From: Limonium bicolor
Taxonomy: Eukaryota; Streptophyta; Magnoliopsida; Caryophyllales; Plumbaginaceae
Direction of reading: 5' to 3'
DNA length: 64,000 bases
Assembly (NCBI GenBank): GCA_023374045.1
Contig: CM041783.1
Location: 90,679,298 to 90,743,297 of the forward strand
Shown here: piece by piece, positions 23,218 through 32,119 of the stretch
Position numbering within the stretch: the first letter of the stretch is position 1
How the letters are laid out: every line of letters starts with the position of its first letter
Position numbers and translations under genes: made by a program
Notes under the pieces: model-generated
What the model saw: only the letters and a program-made list of their open reading frames with translations
The model's database searches: none
What the model was told of the DNA's origin: nothing

Positions 23218-23472
23218 ATGTCCGCATTGGCGTCCGCCTCTGGCTACGCGGATGTAGCCCTGTCCGCCTTGGCGTCCGCCCATCCTTAGGCGGTCTCCTT
23301 ATGTTGGTCCGCCCTGGCGTCCGCCCAAAGCCAGGCGGTTGCATGTCGCACGTCCGTCCAGCCGTCCTCCTAGCTAGACGCGGACACAAGGGTGAGTCCG
23401 ACTTATTTTCTTCTACGAATTTTGACTGGCTCTAGATTCTTCGTTTGGACTCCGTTTTCTGAGCCGTTTGCG
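23218..23472. repeat. GTCCGCC/GGCGTCCG repeats plus shared tail motif in LTR F
   Basis: Short GC-rich repeats with GTCCGCC and GGCGGT arms (23218-23345) are followed by TTCTTCGTTTGGACTCCG and GAGCCGTTTGCG (23437-23472). The same module is at 48617-48872 and, in the opposite orientation relative to the element, in B/C LTRs. Confidence 0.7.
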
Positions 23473-23658
23473 TCTATGCGTTCGTCTCTCCGTCTACTTT
23501 ACTCCCAGATTGGTTTTTCCTCATGTTTAAACCAATAAATTTGTGAGATAATCAATAAAACATAAACTAGAGGAAAAAACATACGATAAGTGAGCAGAAA
23601 AGTGCTGATATAATATATGAAATACACCCATAAAACATACTCATTTAGACACTTATCA

Positions 23659-24840
23659 CACCCCCACACTTTCCTTTTGCTTGTCCTCAAGCAAAACCAT
23701 GTACCCAAACAAGTAAAGAATGCTCAATATTAACAAATACTATTATGAAGGGTAGGATAAAGAAGTCAATAGTACATGAACTTAAACTTTGTAGAGGAGT
23801 GTGATCCATCACCTACTGGTGGCATAGGTGTACTCAGGGCAAAAATAAAAATTAGAGTTTCGGGGTGTGATCCGGAGTGCTTCAATGCTTTTTAGTTAAG
23901 GTGACTTTGAGAACTTTTACCATGGCCAACTTCTCTCAAGAATGGGCATTGAGGAGAAAACAAAAGGAAAAATAGATTTATGCATTTGTTTCACTTTTGC
24001 ATAAGGGATGAGAAAATGTAGGCATCACGCCTTTGTATTTAAGAACACTCAACTCTCTTTGTTGGTTACCAATGGTGTCTCGCAAGTCCCTTATTTTTTT
24101 TTTCTTTTTTTTGACAGAGAAGCACCCCTTAGCAATCCCTAAGAGAGAAGACAGAAAGAACCCCTGAGTAATAAAAATCCAACCATTGCAGATCATTTGG
24201 TCACACCGCATAAAAAATGCTCCTCAAAAGTAATCAAAATTTTAAATTTTGTACCATTTATCCCACAATTCATAACAGTATTTATTCTTAAAGAGAACAG
24301 CCCACATATAAGGGGTCACGATATTGAATTGGACAAACGCAAGATAAGCAGAGAGATTAAGCATTTAAGCACAAAATGTCACCGAAAAGGGCACACTCCC
24401 CCACACTTAAATTGAACAACGTCCTCATTGTTCACCAGAAAAACAAAGGAAAGTTTCAGAAGGCCTTTTCGGTAAGTAGATAAATTAGAGAGAACACGAA
24501 GCTCACAAATATTCATTTAAGCACATAAACGCTCCTCTACAAATTTTTTTTAAAATAAAAGCATAATTAAAGAAACTGGTACTCCCTTGAGATTATTTTT
24601 GCTAGCGTTATAGGAGTTCCCCCACACTTGAGCTTCAGCCTCAATTAGCGTAGCTTGATTGCGGTGTAGACATGAAATTGCACCTGCATAAGACACTAGA
24701 AGCAACCATACTACAAACGGGGTTAATAGTTAGCAAAAACAAAATTGAAAGAGAACCTGATAATTAAAAGAGCATAAAAACATATAAAAGATAAGTTCGT
24801 CCGGGTTGCCTCCTGGAAAGCTGCCCTTCTTTAACGTCTT
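23659..24840 (-). other. 3' untranslated part of F with three PPT-like modules
   Basis: No coding frame. Three - strand modules of the form GAGG(A/C)...AAGTGTGGGGG occur at about 23661-23692 (the PPT next to the LTR), 24398-24431 and 24618-24647. A poly-T run lies at 24092-24112. The block GGGAGGCAACCCGG-like at about 24806-24818 resembles the conserved segment after the pol end of Athila/Tat elements. Confidence 0.6.
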
Positions 24841-24864
24841 TGGCTAGACGCTTTCACCATGAAG

Positions 24865-25664
24865 TCATCCGGTATCAAATATGAATGTTGAAGTCGGCTT
24901 CAACGGGTGGGTGGGACGGTCATCATGAATTATTGAAAAACCACCCGGATTCTCATTATTTGGTGGCGGGTAGCGTGGTTCGGTATATAATTTTCTTTTA
25001 TCCAGAGCTGCTACCATTTTTATTGTGTCAGGGTGCATTGTTTGTTTATCACAGGATTCAGCTAAAGCATTTTCAAGAGTATCATTACGAATAATAGCAG
25101 ATAAATTATCCTGCACAATAGAGTCGACAATATCCATGGAAAAGGTATCTTCTACATGAGCGGGTTTCTTTATAACCTTGGACATGTCGTATTCTAAAGT
25201 TTTGTTATGCAGCCTTAAAATGATTTTTCCTTTTTCAACATCGATTAGTGCTCTAGCAGTTCTCATGAAAGGTCATCCTAAGATTAAGGGCACCCTAGTG
25301 TCTTCTTCCATGTCAATTACAATAAAATCAGCGGGGAACACAAAAGTTCCTACAGTAACAATCAAATCTTCTATTATCCTTTTTGGGAATACTAAAGATC
25401 TATCTGCTAATTGTAATTGAATAGAAGTAGGCATGCATTTACCAATCTTAAGTTTGTTGAAAGTTGAGAGTGGCATTAAATTGATACTAGCTCCTAGATC
25501 ACATAGCCCACTACCACAATCAACATTATCAATGGAACATGGAATAATTGGCAAACCTGGGTCTCCAAGTTTTGGAGGGAGACTCTTGAGAAGCACTGCA
25601 GACACTTCCTGTGTAAGGTGTACAGTTTCCACTTCCTGCAACGATCTTTTGTTGGTGATGATAT
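24865..25664 (-). pseudogene. F protease segment, downstream part of gag-protease
   Basis: On the - strand this continues the gag-protease frame broken by D. It reads LGDPGLPIIPCSI and the protease core CDLGASINLMPLS (DLGAS in place of DSGA, as is usual in Athila-like elements), then VPLILG. TGA at 25273-25275 interrupts the frame where the family normally has Arg, consistent with CGA to TGA. The frame reopens (PFMRTARALIDVEKGK) and ends at 24865 in the linker that would precede RT. No RT follows. Confidence 0.8.
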
Positions 25665-26132
25665 TGAAGTGGAGTTCCACCGCACGGAGTAATCAAATGG
25701 CTGAGCAAAGAGTATATGCTGCCTACGGAGACAACAGATGGATCTCTCTCCGACCAAACCCCCTTTCGACTCCAACGAACGGACTCTTACGACAAGGAAG
25801 CTATACCACAGACAGACTGCGCAGGAGTAGTCGCCTCCAACACAAAGCAAAGATCCTCTCCGAAGAGCTAAAAGTCATTCGCCTCCGAAGCGAAGCAAAA
25901 CCCCCTCCGAAGGGTTGGGAGTAATTATTCAAAAAGAAGGGTGAAGTTACACAAAAAGCCTTGTATAACTAAGAATATTCTAGAATAATGTAGGCCTACA
26001 GAAACGGTTATACACTGTAGAAGAGCCTATAAATAAGAACCATAAGTTATGTAATAAGGTACGCTTTCATCAATACAATACTTGGAGCTCTCTTTGCAAT
26101 CTGAGTCTGAGTGCGAGTTCGATACGATCTCA
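25665..26132 (+). repeat. 5' LTR of D
   Basis: Bounded by TGAAGTGG...ATCTCA and by the TSD. A TATA box (CCTATAAATA, 26026-26035) lies about 100 bp before the LTR end, a good fit to the promoter of the gag-pol transcript. Confidence 0.9.
26026..26035 (+). promoter_or_regulatory. TATA box in the D 5' LTR
   Basis: CCTATAAATA, conserved in the 3' LTR at about 44850-44859. Confidence 0.65.
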
Positions 26133-26134
26133 TT

Positions 26135-26151
26135 TGGCGCCGTCTGTGGGA
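26135..26151 (+). promoter_or_regulatory. Primer-binding site of D
   Basis: TGGCGCCGTCTGTGGGA starts 2 bp after the LTR. The first nine bases fit tRNA-Asp; the rest does not, so I leave the tRNA unassigned. Confidence 0.75.
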
Positions 26152-26210
26152 AACGAACGATAACCACGATTCAATCCACAAGAGTCACGGTTCTTGTCTT
26201 TTGTTCAAAC

Positions 26211-29200
26211 ATGGCACCACGATCAAGCAAAGGGAAGGGGAAGATGGCCGCGACCGGGGAGAGCTCATTCTCGAAGGAAGACCTCACTGATCTGATGAGG
26301 AGTTTTGCGCAAGAAGTCAATGAGAAGATGGCTGAAAGCAATGAGCGGTTTCAGCAGGAACTGGCGGATAGAGATCTGGAGCACCAGAAGAAGATCGATG
26401 AGATGGCGAATGTAATCGAGGATCTAAAAGCGAAAAGCGGATCAAAAAGCGACGAAAGCCGGAAAGAGAAGTCACCACCGAAAGGTGCAGAGGAAGACCT
26501 CGTCGACATGTCGCTGTATCCCTTCACCGAAAACATTCGGAAGGCGAAGCTTCCACCGTTCTTTGTCGCTCCAGCAATAGAGAAGTACGACGGAACTGGA
26601 GATCCCGCTCAACATATCAAGAAGTTCATCTTTGCGATGAACACTCAGGGGATCAGTTCCCAGGCACTCTGCAATCTGTTTCCGGGAACACTTACCAAAA
26701 GAGCTCTAAATTGGATCTCTTCTCGGAAACCTCAATCCATCTCAAGTTTCAAACAACTTACAGAGGAATTCCAACTTTACTTCGCAGCAAGTAAAAAGAT
26801 CCAGAGGGATACGATTGAGTTGATGGATGTTAGGCAAAGAAGGGGAGAGACGGTGAAGGAATACAGCGAACGCTTCCATAAACAGGTGGCTGAAATAGAC
26901 GATGTGGATGAGAAGATACTGGTGAAAGCTTTCGGAAATGGATTGGCGAATCCAAGGCTGGCAGGGAAAATTGCTACCAAAGCACCGCAAACTCACGGAG
27001 AGTTAGCGGAAATGCTGCACGATTTCTTGAAATCGGAGATTGCGGAGAATAAGGCGAAAGAACTGGCTAATAGCTTCAGGCCGCCTAATGAGAAGAGACA
27101 GGGAGGAGCGTCGTCTGTCGGCGCGAATTATGGGGAGACATCCGCTCCGAAACCTTGGGGAGCTAGGTACAAGCCCTATGGGAAGGATCTGGTCGCACCT
27201 ACCCATTCTGGGGGTAGGACGACGTACGGAGCAAAGGTGATTACTATCGCTCCAGGAAGGTACGCAGCTGCGGTAAGGGAAGGCTATCTTCCGCCTCCGA
27301 AGAAGCCTACCTCAGGCGAGAGCACATTGGCGTTTTGTGAATTCCACGGGCACTACAGCCACAGAACGACCAATTGTGTAACATTATCAAGAGAACTGAA
27401 CAAAATCGATGAGCAGAGAAAGAAACAAGAAAAGCAGAAACAGGAAGCTCCCAAACAGCAAAAGAATAACAGCGACTATCAAAACCGATCTCGTTACGGG
27501 CATAACGGGGGTGGCATGAGGAATGAAGATCACCCTGAGCTAGACCATAGCAAATCTTTCGATTTTGGGGTCATAACTGGTTTATTCTCAGAAAAGGGGC
27601 CGTTCACGGCAAAAGAAAAGAAAAGGCACGTACACGAAGTCCATGAGAAGCTACCAGAGAAGAAAGTTCAGAAAGAGAGCCTTTACCACCTATCTACTTC
27701 ACGGAAGAAGATGAAGAGGGAGTCTACTACCCCCACACATGACCCCCTCGTCATTCGAGCTCAAATCAATGATAGGATGGTGGGAAACATCCTTGTCGAC
27801 AGCGGAGCGGGAGCAAACGTGATTTCCCTAGCGGCGTTCCGGAAGCTGGAAATCCCGGATGAAAAGGTCAAGCCGTTTACTGCTACTTTCGGAGGATTCA
27901 TTGGGGGAATCACGGCTCAGGCCAGCGGCAGCGTCGATGTCACAATGACGTTAGGCCAAAAGGAAGATCGGAGAACAGAAAGGATAACCTTATATATCAT
28001 GCGAGATCTGTCCGGATACAACGTCTATTTGGGGCGACCTGGGATCAATGCTTTCGGAGCTGTCTGTAGCACCTATTACCTCAAGCTCAAATACTTGACA
28101 AGGGGCGGAAAGCTGGTGTCCATTCCTGGAAGCCAGAAAACAGCAAGGGTGTGCGAAGTCCGGATTACTGAGGATTTTCCGGAGGAAGACGTAGTCAAAG
28201 AGGTCGGCTCCAGTCGAGAGTACGAAGAAGGAGAAGCCAGGACAAGGATGTCTGGAGAAACCTCCGAAAAGGTGGTGGTACCGGCGGAACGGCCAAGAGA
28301 GGTACCCCTGAACTCCGATCCTTCTAAATTTTTTAAAATTGGAAATGCTTTTCTCCACGATGAGCAGATTCGCTTAATGAGATTTTTGGAAAAAAGAAGA
28401 AAAACATTCGCCTGGAGCCCAAAGGACATGCCCGGAGTGGACGCCAGCGTTATCCAGCATAACTTGAACGTCGATCCGAAGTTTCCCGCCATCCGGCAGA
28501 GGAAGAGGATTATAGGAAGGGAAAGGGACGAGGCTGCGCGGACGGAGGTCGAAAGGTTGCTGGAGGCCGGCTTTATTAGGAAAGTCTTTTATCCAAAATG
28601 GCTATCAAATGTAGTTTTGGTTAAAAAAGCAAACGGAAAATGGAGGATGTGCGTGGATTTCACGGATTTGAATAAAGCTTGTCCGAAAGATTTTTATCCT
28701 TTACCTTCCATAGATAAGCTTGTAGCGGCAACGGCGCAGAGTAGTGTGATGAGTTTTTTGGATGCGTTTTCTGGGTATAACCAAATAATGATGAACAAAA
28801 ATGACCAAGAGAAAACATCTTTTGTCACCTCAACTGGTATTTTTTGTTACAAGGTTATGCCGTTTGGACTGAAAAATGCAGGAGCGACCTTCCAGCGAAT
28901 GATTGACGAGGTATTTCGGGGGCAGTTGTCTCGAAATGTGGAGGCATATGTGGATGATATAGTAGTGAGAAGCGATTCTATAGCTCAGCACATGGAAGAC
29001 CTTGAGGAAACCTTCAATACCCTGGATAAATACAAAATCAAGTTAAATCCTGAAAAATGTGTCTTCGGAGTCACCCGAGGGAAGTTTTTGGGGTTTATAG
29101 TCGGACAGAGAGGAATTGAAGTTGATCCGGAGAAAACCCAAGCAGTCCTCAACCTTCCTCAACCGAGAAACATTAAAGACGTACAAGCCTTGAATGGGAG

Positions 29201-30608
29201 ACTCACTGCCTTAAGCAGATTTTGCTCCAAACTCCAGGAAAAGTCTATTCCATTTTTTAATACCCTCCGCAAAAATAAAAAATTCCAGTGGGATACGGAG
29301 TGTATGGATGCCTTTGAGCAAATCAAGAAAATGCTTCAAGAATCTTCCCAAACTCGGCGTTCCGACACCAGGCCAGGATCTATTCTTATACCTATCGGTC
29401 TCAGAGTGGGCAGTAGCGGCGGTATTAATCATGGAAGAGGAAAAGAAAAAATCCCAGTCTATTTTACTGGAAAGATCTTAACTGCAGCGGAGACAAGATA
29501 TTCCAATATTGAGAAGGTTTTGTTCGCCCTTGTGATTGCATCCAGGAAACTGAGACCGTATTTCCAGTCGCACCGAATCACCGTCCGAACCAATTGGCCC
29601 TTAAAGCAAATCGCCAATAACCCAAACGCCTCCGGAAGAATGATTACTTGGACGGTGGAGCTGACTCAATTTGAAATTCATTATGTTCCCCGGACAGCAA
29701 TAAGAGCCCAAGCCCTGGTTGATTTTATCACCGAGGCAAGTTTTTTCCGTCAAGAAGAGCGAGAAGTCCCGTATAAGATGTGGGTGGATGGAGCTAGGTG
29801 TAAAACTGGTGCGGGGGTTGGAATCGTGATCCAGACTCCTGATGGAAGGAAAATGAATCATTCAATAAGGTTGGAATTCGAAATAACGAACAATGAAGCG
29901 GAATATGAGGCATTAGTGCACGGGCTGGAAATAGCCTGTGCCCTGGGGGTGACGGAGCTGGAAGTGCAATCTGATTCCTTGCTTGTAGCAAGGCAAAGTG
30001 AGAATATCTTTGAAACAAAGGAGGAAAAACTAAAACTTTACTTGATAAAGGTACAGGATCTAAGGGCAAGATTTACGAAGTGCAATCTCCGACACGTATC
30101 CAGAGACCAAAACTCAGAGGCCGATGTACTGGCTAAATTGGCAAGTATAGCGGAGGGAATACCGGAAGAAGTTCAGCTACAACTAAGGAAGCTCCCAAGT
30201 ATAGAAGAAACGGAGACAATGGTAGTTGAGATGACTAATTTGGGCGAATCATGGATGACTCCCATTGTCCGGTATATCCAAGAGGGGACACTACCAGAGG
30301 ACGAAAAAGAGGCCAAAACGATAAAAAGAAGGGCAGCGTCGTTCTTTTTCGAAAACGGCCAACTCTATAAGCGATCTTTCGGTAGACCATCATTGAAGTG
30401 TTTGACGGAAAGTCAAGGGCTAGAGCTTGTCACCGAAGTCCATAATGGGGTATGCGGCAACCACCAAGGAGGAAGGGCAGTAATGCATAAAATACTAAGG
30501 ATGGGCTACTTCTGGCCGGCGATCCAGAAGATGTGCGGAGACTATGTCAAAAAATGCATGCAATGCCAGTTACATGGTCCAAGGGTTGGAAACCCACCTG
30601 CGGAATGA
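26211..30608 (+). CDS. D Gag-Pol polyprotein, up to the integrase finger
   Basis: I take the ATG at 26211 (MAPRSSKGKGK) as the start because the frame upstream lies in the LTR and PBS. The frame holds 1465 codons. In order it has a basic coiled N-terminus, a Gag core, a CEFHGHYSHRTTNC zinc knuckle, protease (LVDSGAGANV), RT with YVDD (about residue 913), a degenerate first RNase H, a second RNase H starting near residue 1189 (MWVDGARC, NNEAEYEAL), and the integrase H2C2 finger (near 1407-1455). TGA at 30606-30608 ends it inside the pol continuum; integrase continues in the same frame. About 35 codons near 29345-29440 are read in a shifted frame. Confidence 0.88.
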   Translation: MAPRSSKGKGKMAATGESSFSKEDLTDLMRSFAQEVNEKMAESNERFQQELADRDLEHQKKIDEMANVIEDLKAKSGSKSDESRKEKSPPKGAEEDLVDMSLYPFTENIRKAKLPPFFVAPAIEKYDGTGDPAQHIKKFIFAMNTQGISSQALCNLFPGTLTKRALNWISSRKPQSISSFKQLTEEFQLYFAASKKIQRDTIELMDVRQRRGETVKEYSERFHKQVAEIDDVDEKILVKAFGNGLANPRLAGKIATKAPQTHGELAEMLHDFLKSEIAENKAKELANSFRPPNEKRQGGASSVGANYGETSAPKPWGARYKPYGKDLVAPTHSGGRTTYGAKVITIAPGRYAAAVREGYLPPPKKPTSGESTLAFCEFHGHYSHRTTNCVTLSRELNKIDEQRKKQEKQKQEAPKQQKNNSDYQNRSRYGHNGGGMRNEDHPELDHSKSFDFGVITGLFSEKGPFTAKEKKRHVHEVHEKLPEKKVQKESLYHLSTSRKKMKRESTTPTHDPLVIRAQINDRMVGNILVDSGAGANVISLAAFRKLEIPDEKVKPFTATFGGFIGGITAQASGSVDVTMTLGQKEDRRTERITLYIMRDLSGYNVYLGRPGINAFGAVCSTYYLKLKYLTRGGKLVSIPGSQKTARVCEVRITEDFPEEDVVKEVGSSREYEEGEARTRMSGETSEKVVVPAERPREVPLNSDPSKFFKIGNAFLHDEQIRLMRFLEKRRKTFAWSPKDMPGVDASVIQHNLNVDPKFPAIRQRKRIIGRERDEAARTEVERLLEAGFIRKVFYPKWLSNVVLVKKANGKWRMCVDFTDLNKACPKDFYPLPSIDKLVAATAQSSVMSFLDAFSGYNQIMMNKNDQEKTSFVTSTGIFCYKVMPFGLKNAGATFQRMIDEVFRGQLSRNVEAYVDDIVVRSDSIAQHMEDLEETFNTLDKYKIKLNPEKCVFGVTRGKFLGFIVGQRGIEVDPEKTQAVLNLPQPRNIKDVQALNGRLTALSRFCSKLQEKSIPFFNTLRKNKKFQWDTECMDAFEQIKKMLQESSQTRRSDTRPGSILIPIGLRVGSSGGINHGRGKEKIPVYFTGKILTAAETRYSNIEKVLFALVIASRKLRPYFQSHRITVRTNWPLKQIANNPNASGRMITWTVELTQFEIHYVPRTAIRAQALVDFITEASFFRQEEREVPYKMWVDGARCKTGAGVGIVIQTPDGRKMNHSIRLEFEITNNEAEYEALVHGLEIACALGVTELEVQSDSLLVARQSENIFETKEEKLKLYLIKVQDLRARFTKCNLRHVSRDQNSEADVLAKLASIAEGIPEEVQLQLRKLPSIEETETMVVEMTNLGESWMTPIVRYIQEGTLPEDEKEAKTIKRRAASFFFENGQLYKRSFGRPSLKCLTESQGLELVTEVHNGVCGNHQGGRAVMHKILRMGYFWPAIQKMCGDYVKKCMQCQLHGPRVGNPPAE

Positions 30609-31472
30609 AATTATCTACCCTCTCCGATCCCCTTTGCGAAGTGGGGATTAGATATTGTCGGACCATTTCCAGAGGCTTCCCCCGGAAGGTATAAGTACTT
30701 GTATGTGGCGGTAGATTACTTCACCAAGTGGGTAGAAGCTCTTCCGGTGGTAAACATAACTGCACGAAAAACAGAGGAGTTTGTTTGGAAGAACGTCGTA
30801 TGTCGGTTTGGTATACCGAGGGTAATCATAACGGACAACGGTGCGCAGTTCAATTGCAAGAGCTTTAGAGATTTCTGCGAAGAGTGGAAGATTGGCCTGA
30901 GATTTGCCTCTGTAGCTCATCCACAAGCAAATGGCCAGGTAGAAAATACGAATGGGCAAATCGTGAAAGCTCTAAGAAGAAAGTTGGAAGGAAAAAGAGG
31001 AAGGTGGGCGGAGGTTCTACCACAGGTTCTATGGTCTAATAGGACGACTGTCAAGGGACCAACCGGAGAAACCCCTTACAGATTGACATATGGTCTGGAA
31101 GCGGTAGTACCTGCGGAAATCATGATACCATCAAAAAGAGTTGAGGGGTACAAGGAAGAAGAAAACGATGAGGGCATCCGAGATGAGTTGGACGTCTTGG
31201 ATGAAAGGCGGATGATCGCTGACTTAAGAAATCAAAGAGACAAATTGAGAATCGAACGACATTTCAATAAAAAGGTAAGGGAACGGTCCTTCTCCGCAGG
31301 TGACTTGGTGCTCCGAGAAGTGAAACAACCGGCAAAGCTGCAACCGCAGTGGGAGGGCCCATATGTTGTTCAGGCTAAAACTGACCGAGCATCTTATAGG
31401 CTCCGAAATGTGGACGGAGACGATCTGCCACATTCCTGGCATGCGGAGTGTCTCAAGAAATTCTATGTTTAA
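30609..31472 (+). pseudogene. D integrase core, cut off by one stop
   Basis: Directly after the TGA the same frame continues with the DDE core: LDIVGPFPE (first Asp), ITDNGAQF (second), NGQVENTNGQ (Glu), and the C-terminal domain ending LKKFYV at 31472. All catalytic residues are kept and no chromodomain follows, as expected for Tat. Only the single TGA separates it from the finger, so inactivation may be recent or the stop may be an error. An internal ATG (30699) would lose the first Asp. Confidence 0.85.
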
Positions 31473-32119
31473 TATCTTCTTTCAACTGCAGGTTAAAGAG
31501 TCGCTTGGTAAAAAACGCGCAAAGAGTGGCAATAAAGCATTTTGCTTCATGATCTCAGTTATCTTGTTTTCAAAGCATGTTATCCGCCGATGATAATATA
31601 TAAAGTTTCCAGACAAAACAAAAAGCATCGCAATTTCTCTCCGTCACAAAACAAGAAACAAAGGGTTTTTTCAAAAAAGAAAGACAAAGAATGTATCCGA
31701 CGATCTCACCATTGGCCATGGTAGAGTGATTTGTATCCGACGATCTACCATCAACGATGGTAGTGTAATTCATTCGACGATCTCACTGTCAGCGTCCTGG
31801 CAGTAGAGTGTTAATCCGACGATCTCACCGGCTCAAAGTCGGTAGAGTGTTAAATCGACGATCTCACCATGTGTACAGTGGTAGAGTGTGAAAGTGAAAA
31901 GTGTAACTAAAAGGTTACTGAAACAAGAGACCCTCTACAAAAATGAAAGGCAACTTAAAAATTCTACATTAATGAAAGTCTCCAACTTTCGGGAGACCGG
32001 TCGCTCCGGTCATACCCGAAAGGTCTGGTTGGTATGATAAAAGGAAAAATTTAATTACAAATATAGAATACTCCGCAGCAAATAGTTATAACAAAGCTTT
32101 AAAGCAAAAAGGAAAAAGT
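31473..32119 (+). other. D spacer between pol and antisense gene
   Basis: No coding frame. It contains the five-unit hairpin repeat (31696-31893) and, near 31980-32030, inverted repeats such as CTTTCGGG...CCCGAAAG. Confidence 0.6.
31696..31893. repeat. Five tandem 40-bp repeats with covarying hairpins
   Basis: Each unit is TCCGACGATCTC (or ATTCGACGATCTC), a variable hairpin, then TAGAGTG or similar. The arms are ACCAT/ATGGT, ACCATC/GATGGT, ACTG/CAGT, ACCG/CGGT and ACCA/TGGT: the sequences differ but pairing holds. Tat elements are known for variable tandem repeats after pol. Confidence 0.8.

Larger units (their letters stand above)
22036..23658 (-). repeat. 3' LTR of F
   Basis: It is 1623 bp, matching 47430-49064 with scattered substitutions and small indels. 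On its internal side is the PPT (GTGTGGGGGTG). On its outer side 10 bp (22026-22035) equal the PBS-side sequence of the 5' LTR. A TATA box lies at 23018-23026. Confidence 0.85.

Noticed and set aside
23205..23435. 76-codon frame in LTR F, repeated at 48604-48834
   Set aside because: It is made of the GC-rich GTCCGCC repeats; both copies keep it because the LTRs are young, with no protein features.
24092..24112. Poly-T run as the tail of a LINE or SINE on the - strand
   Set aside because: No target duplication or promoter boxes nearby; it lies in the non-coding part of F.
26082..26210. Start of D polyprotein at the ATG at 26082
   Set aside because: This ATG lies in the LTR and the frame crosses the PBS; the next ATG (26211) starts a typical basic Gag N-terminus.
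27990..28492. Long - strand open frames opposite D gag-pol
   Set aside because: They mirror the pol frame and show no domain or codon bias of their own; the real antisense gene is downstream at 32120-43917.
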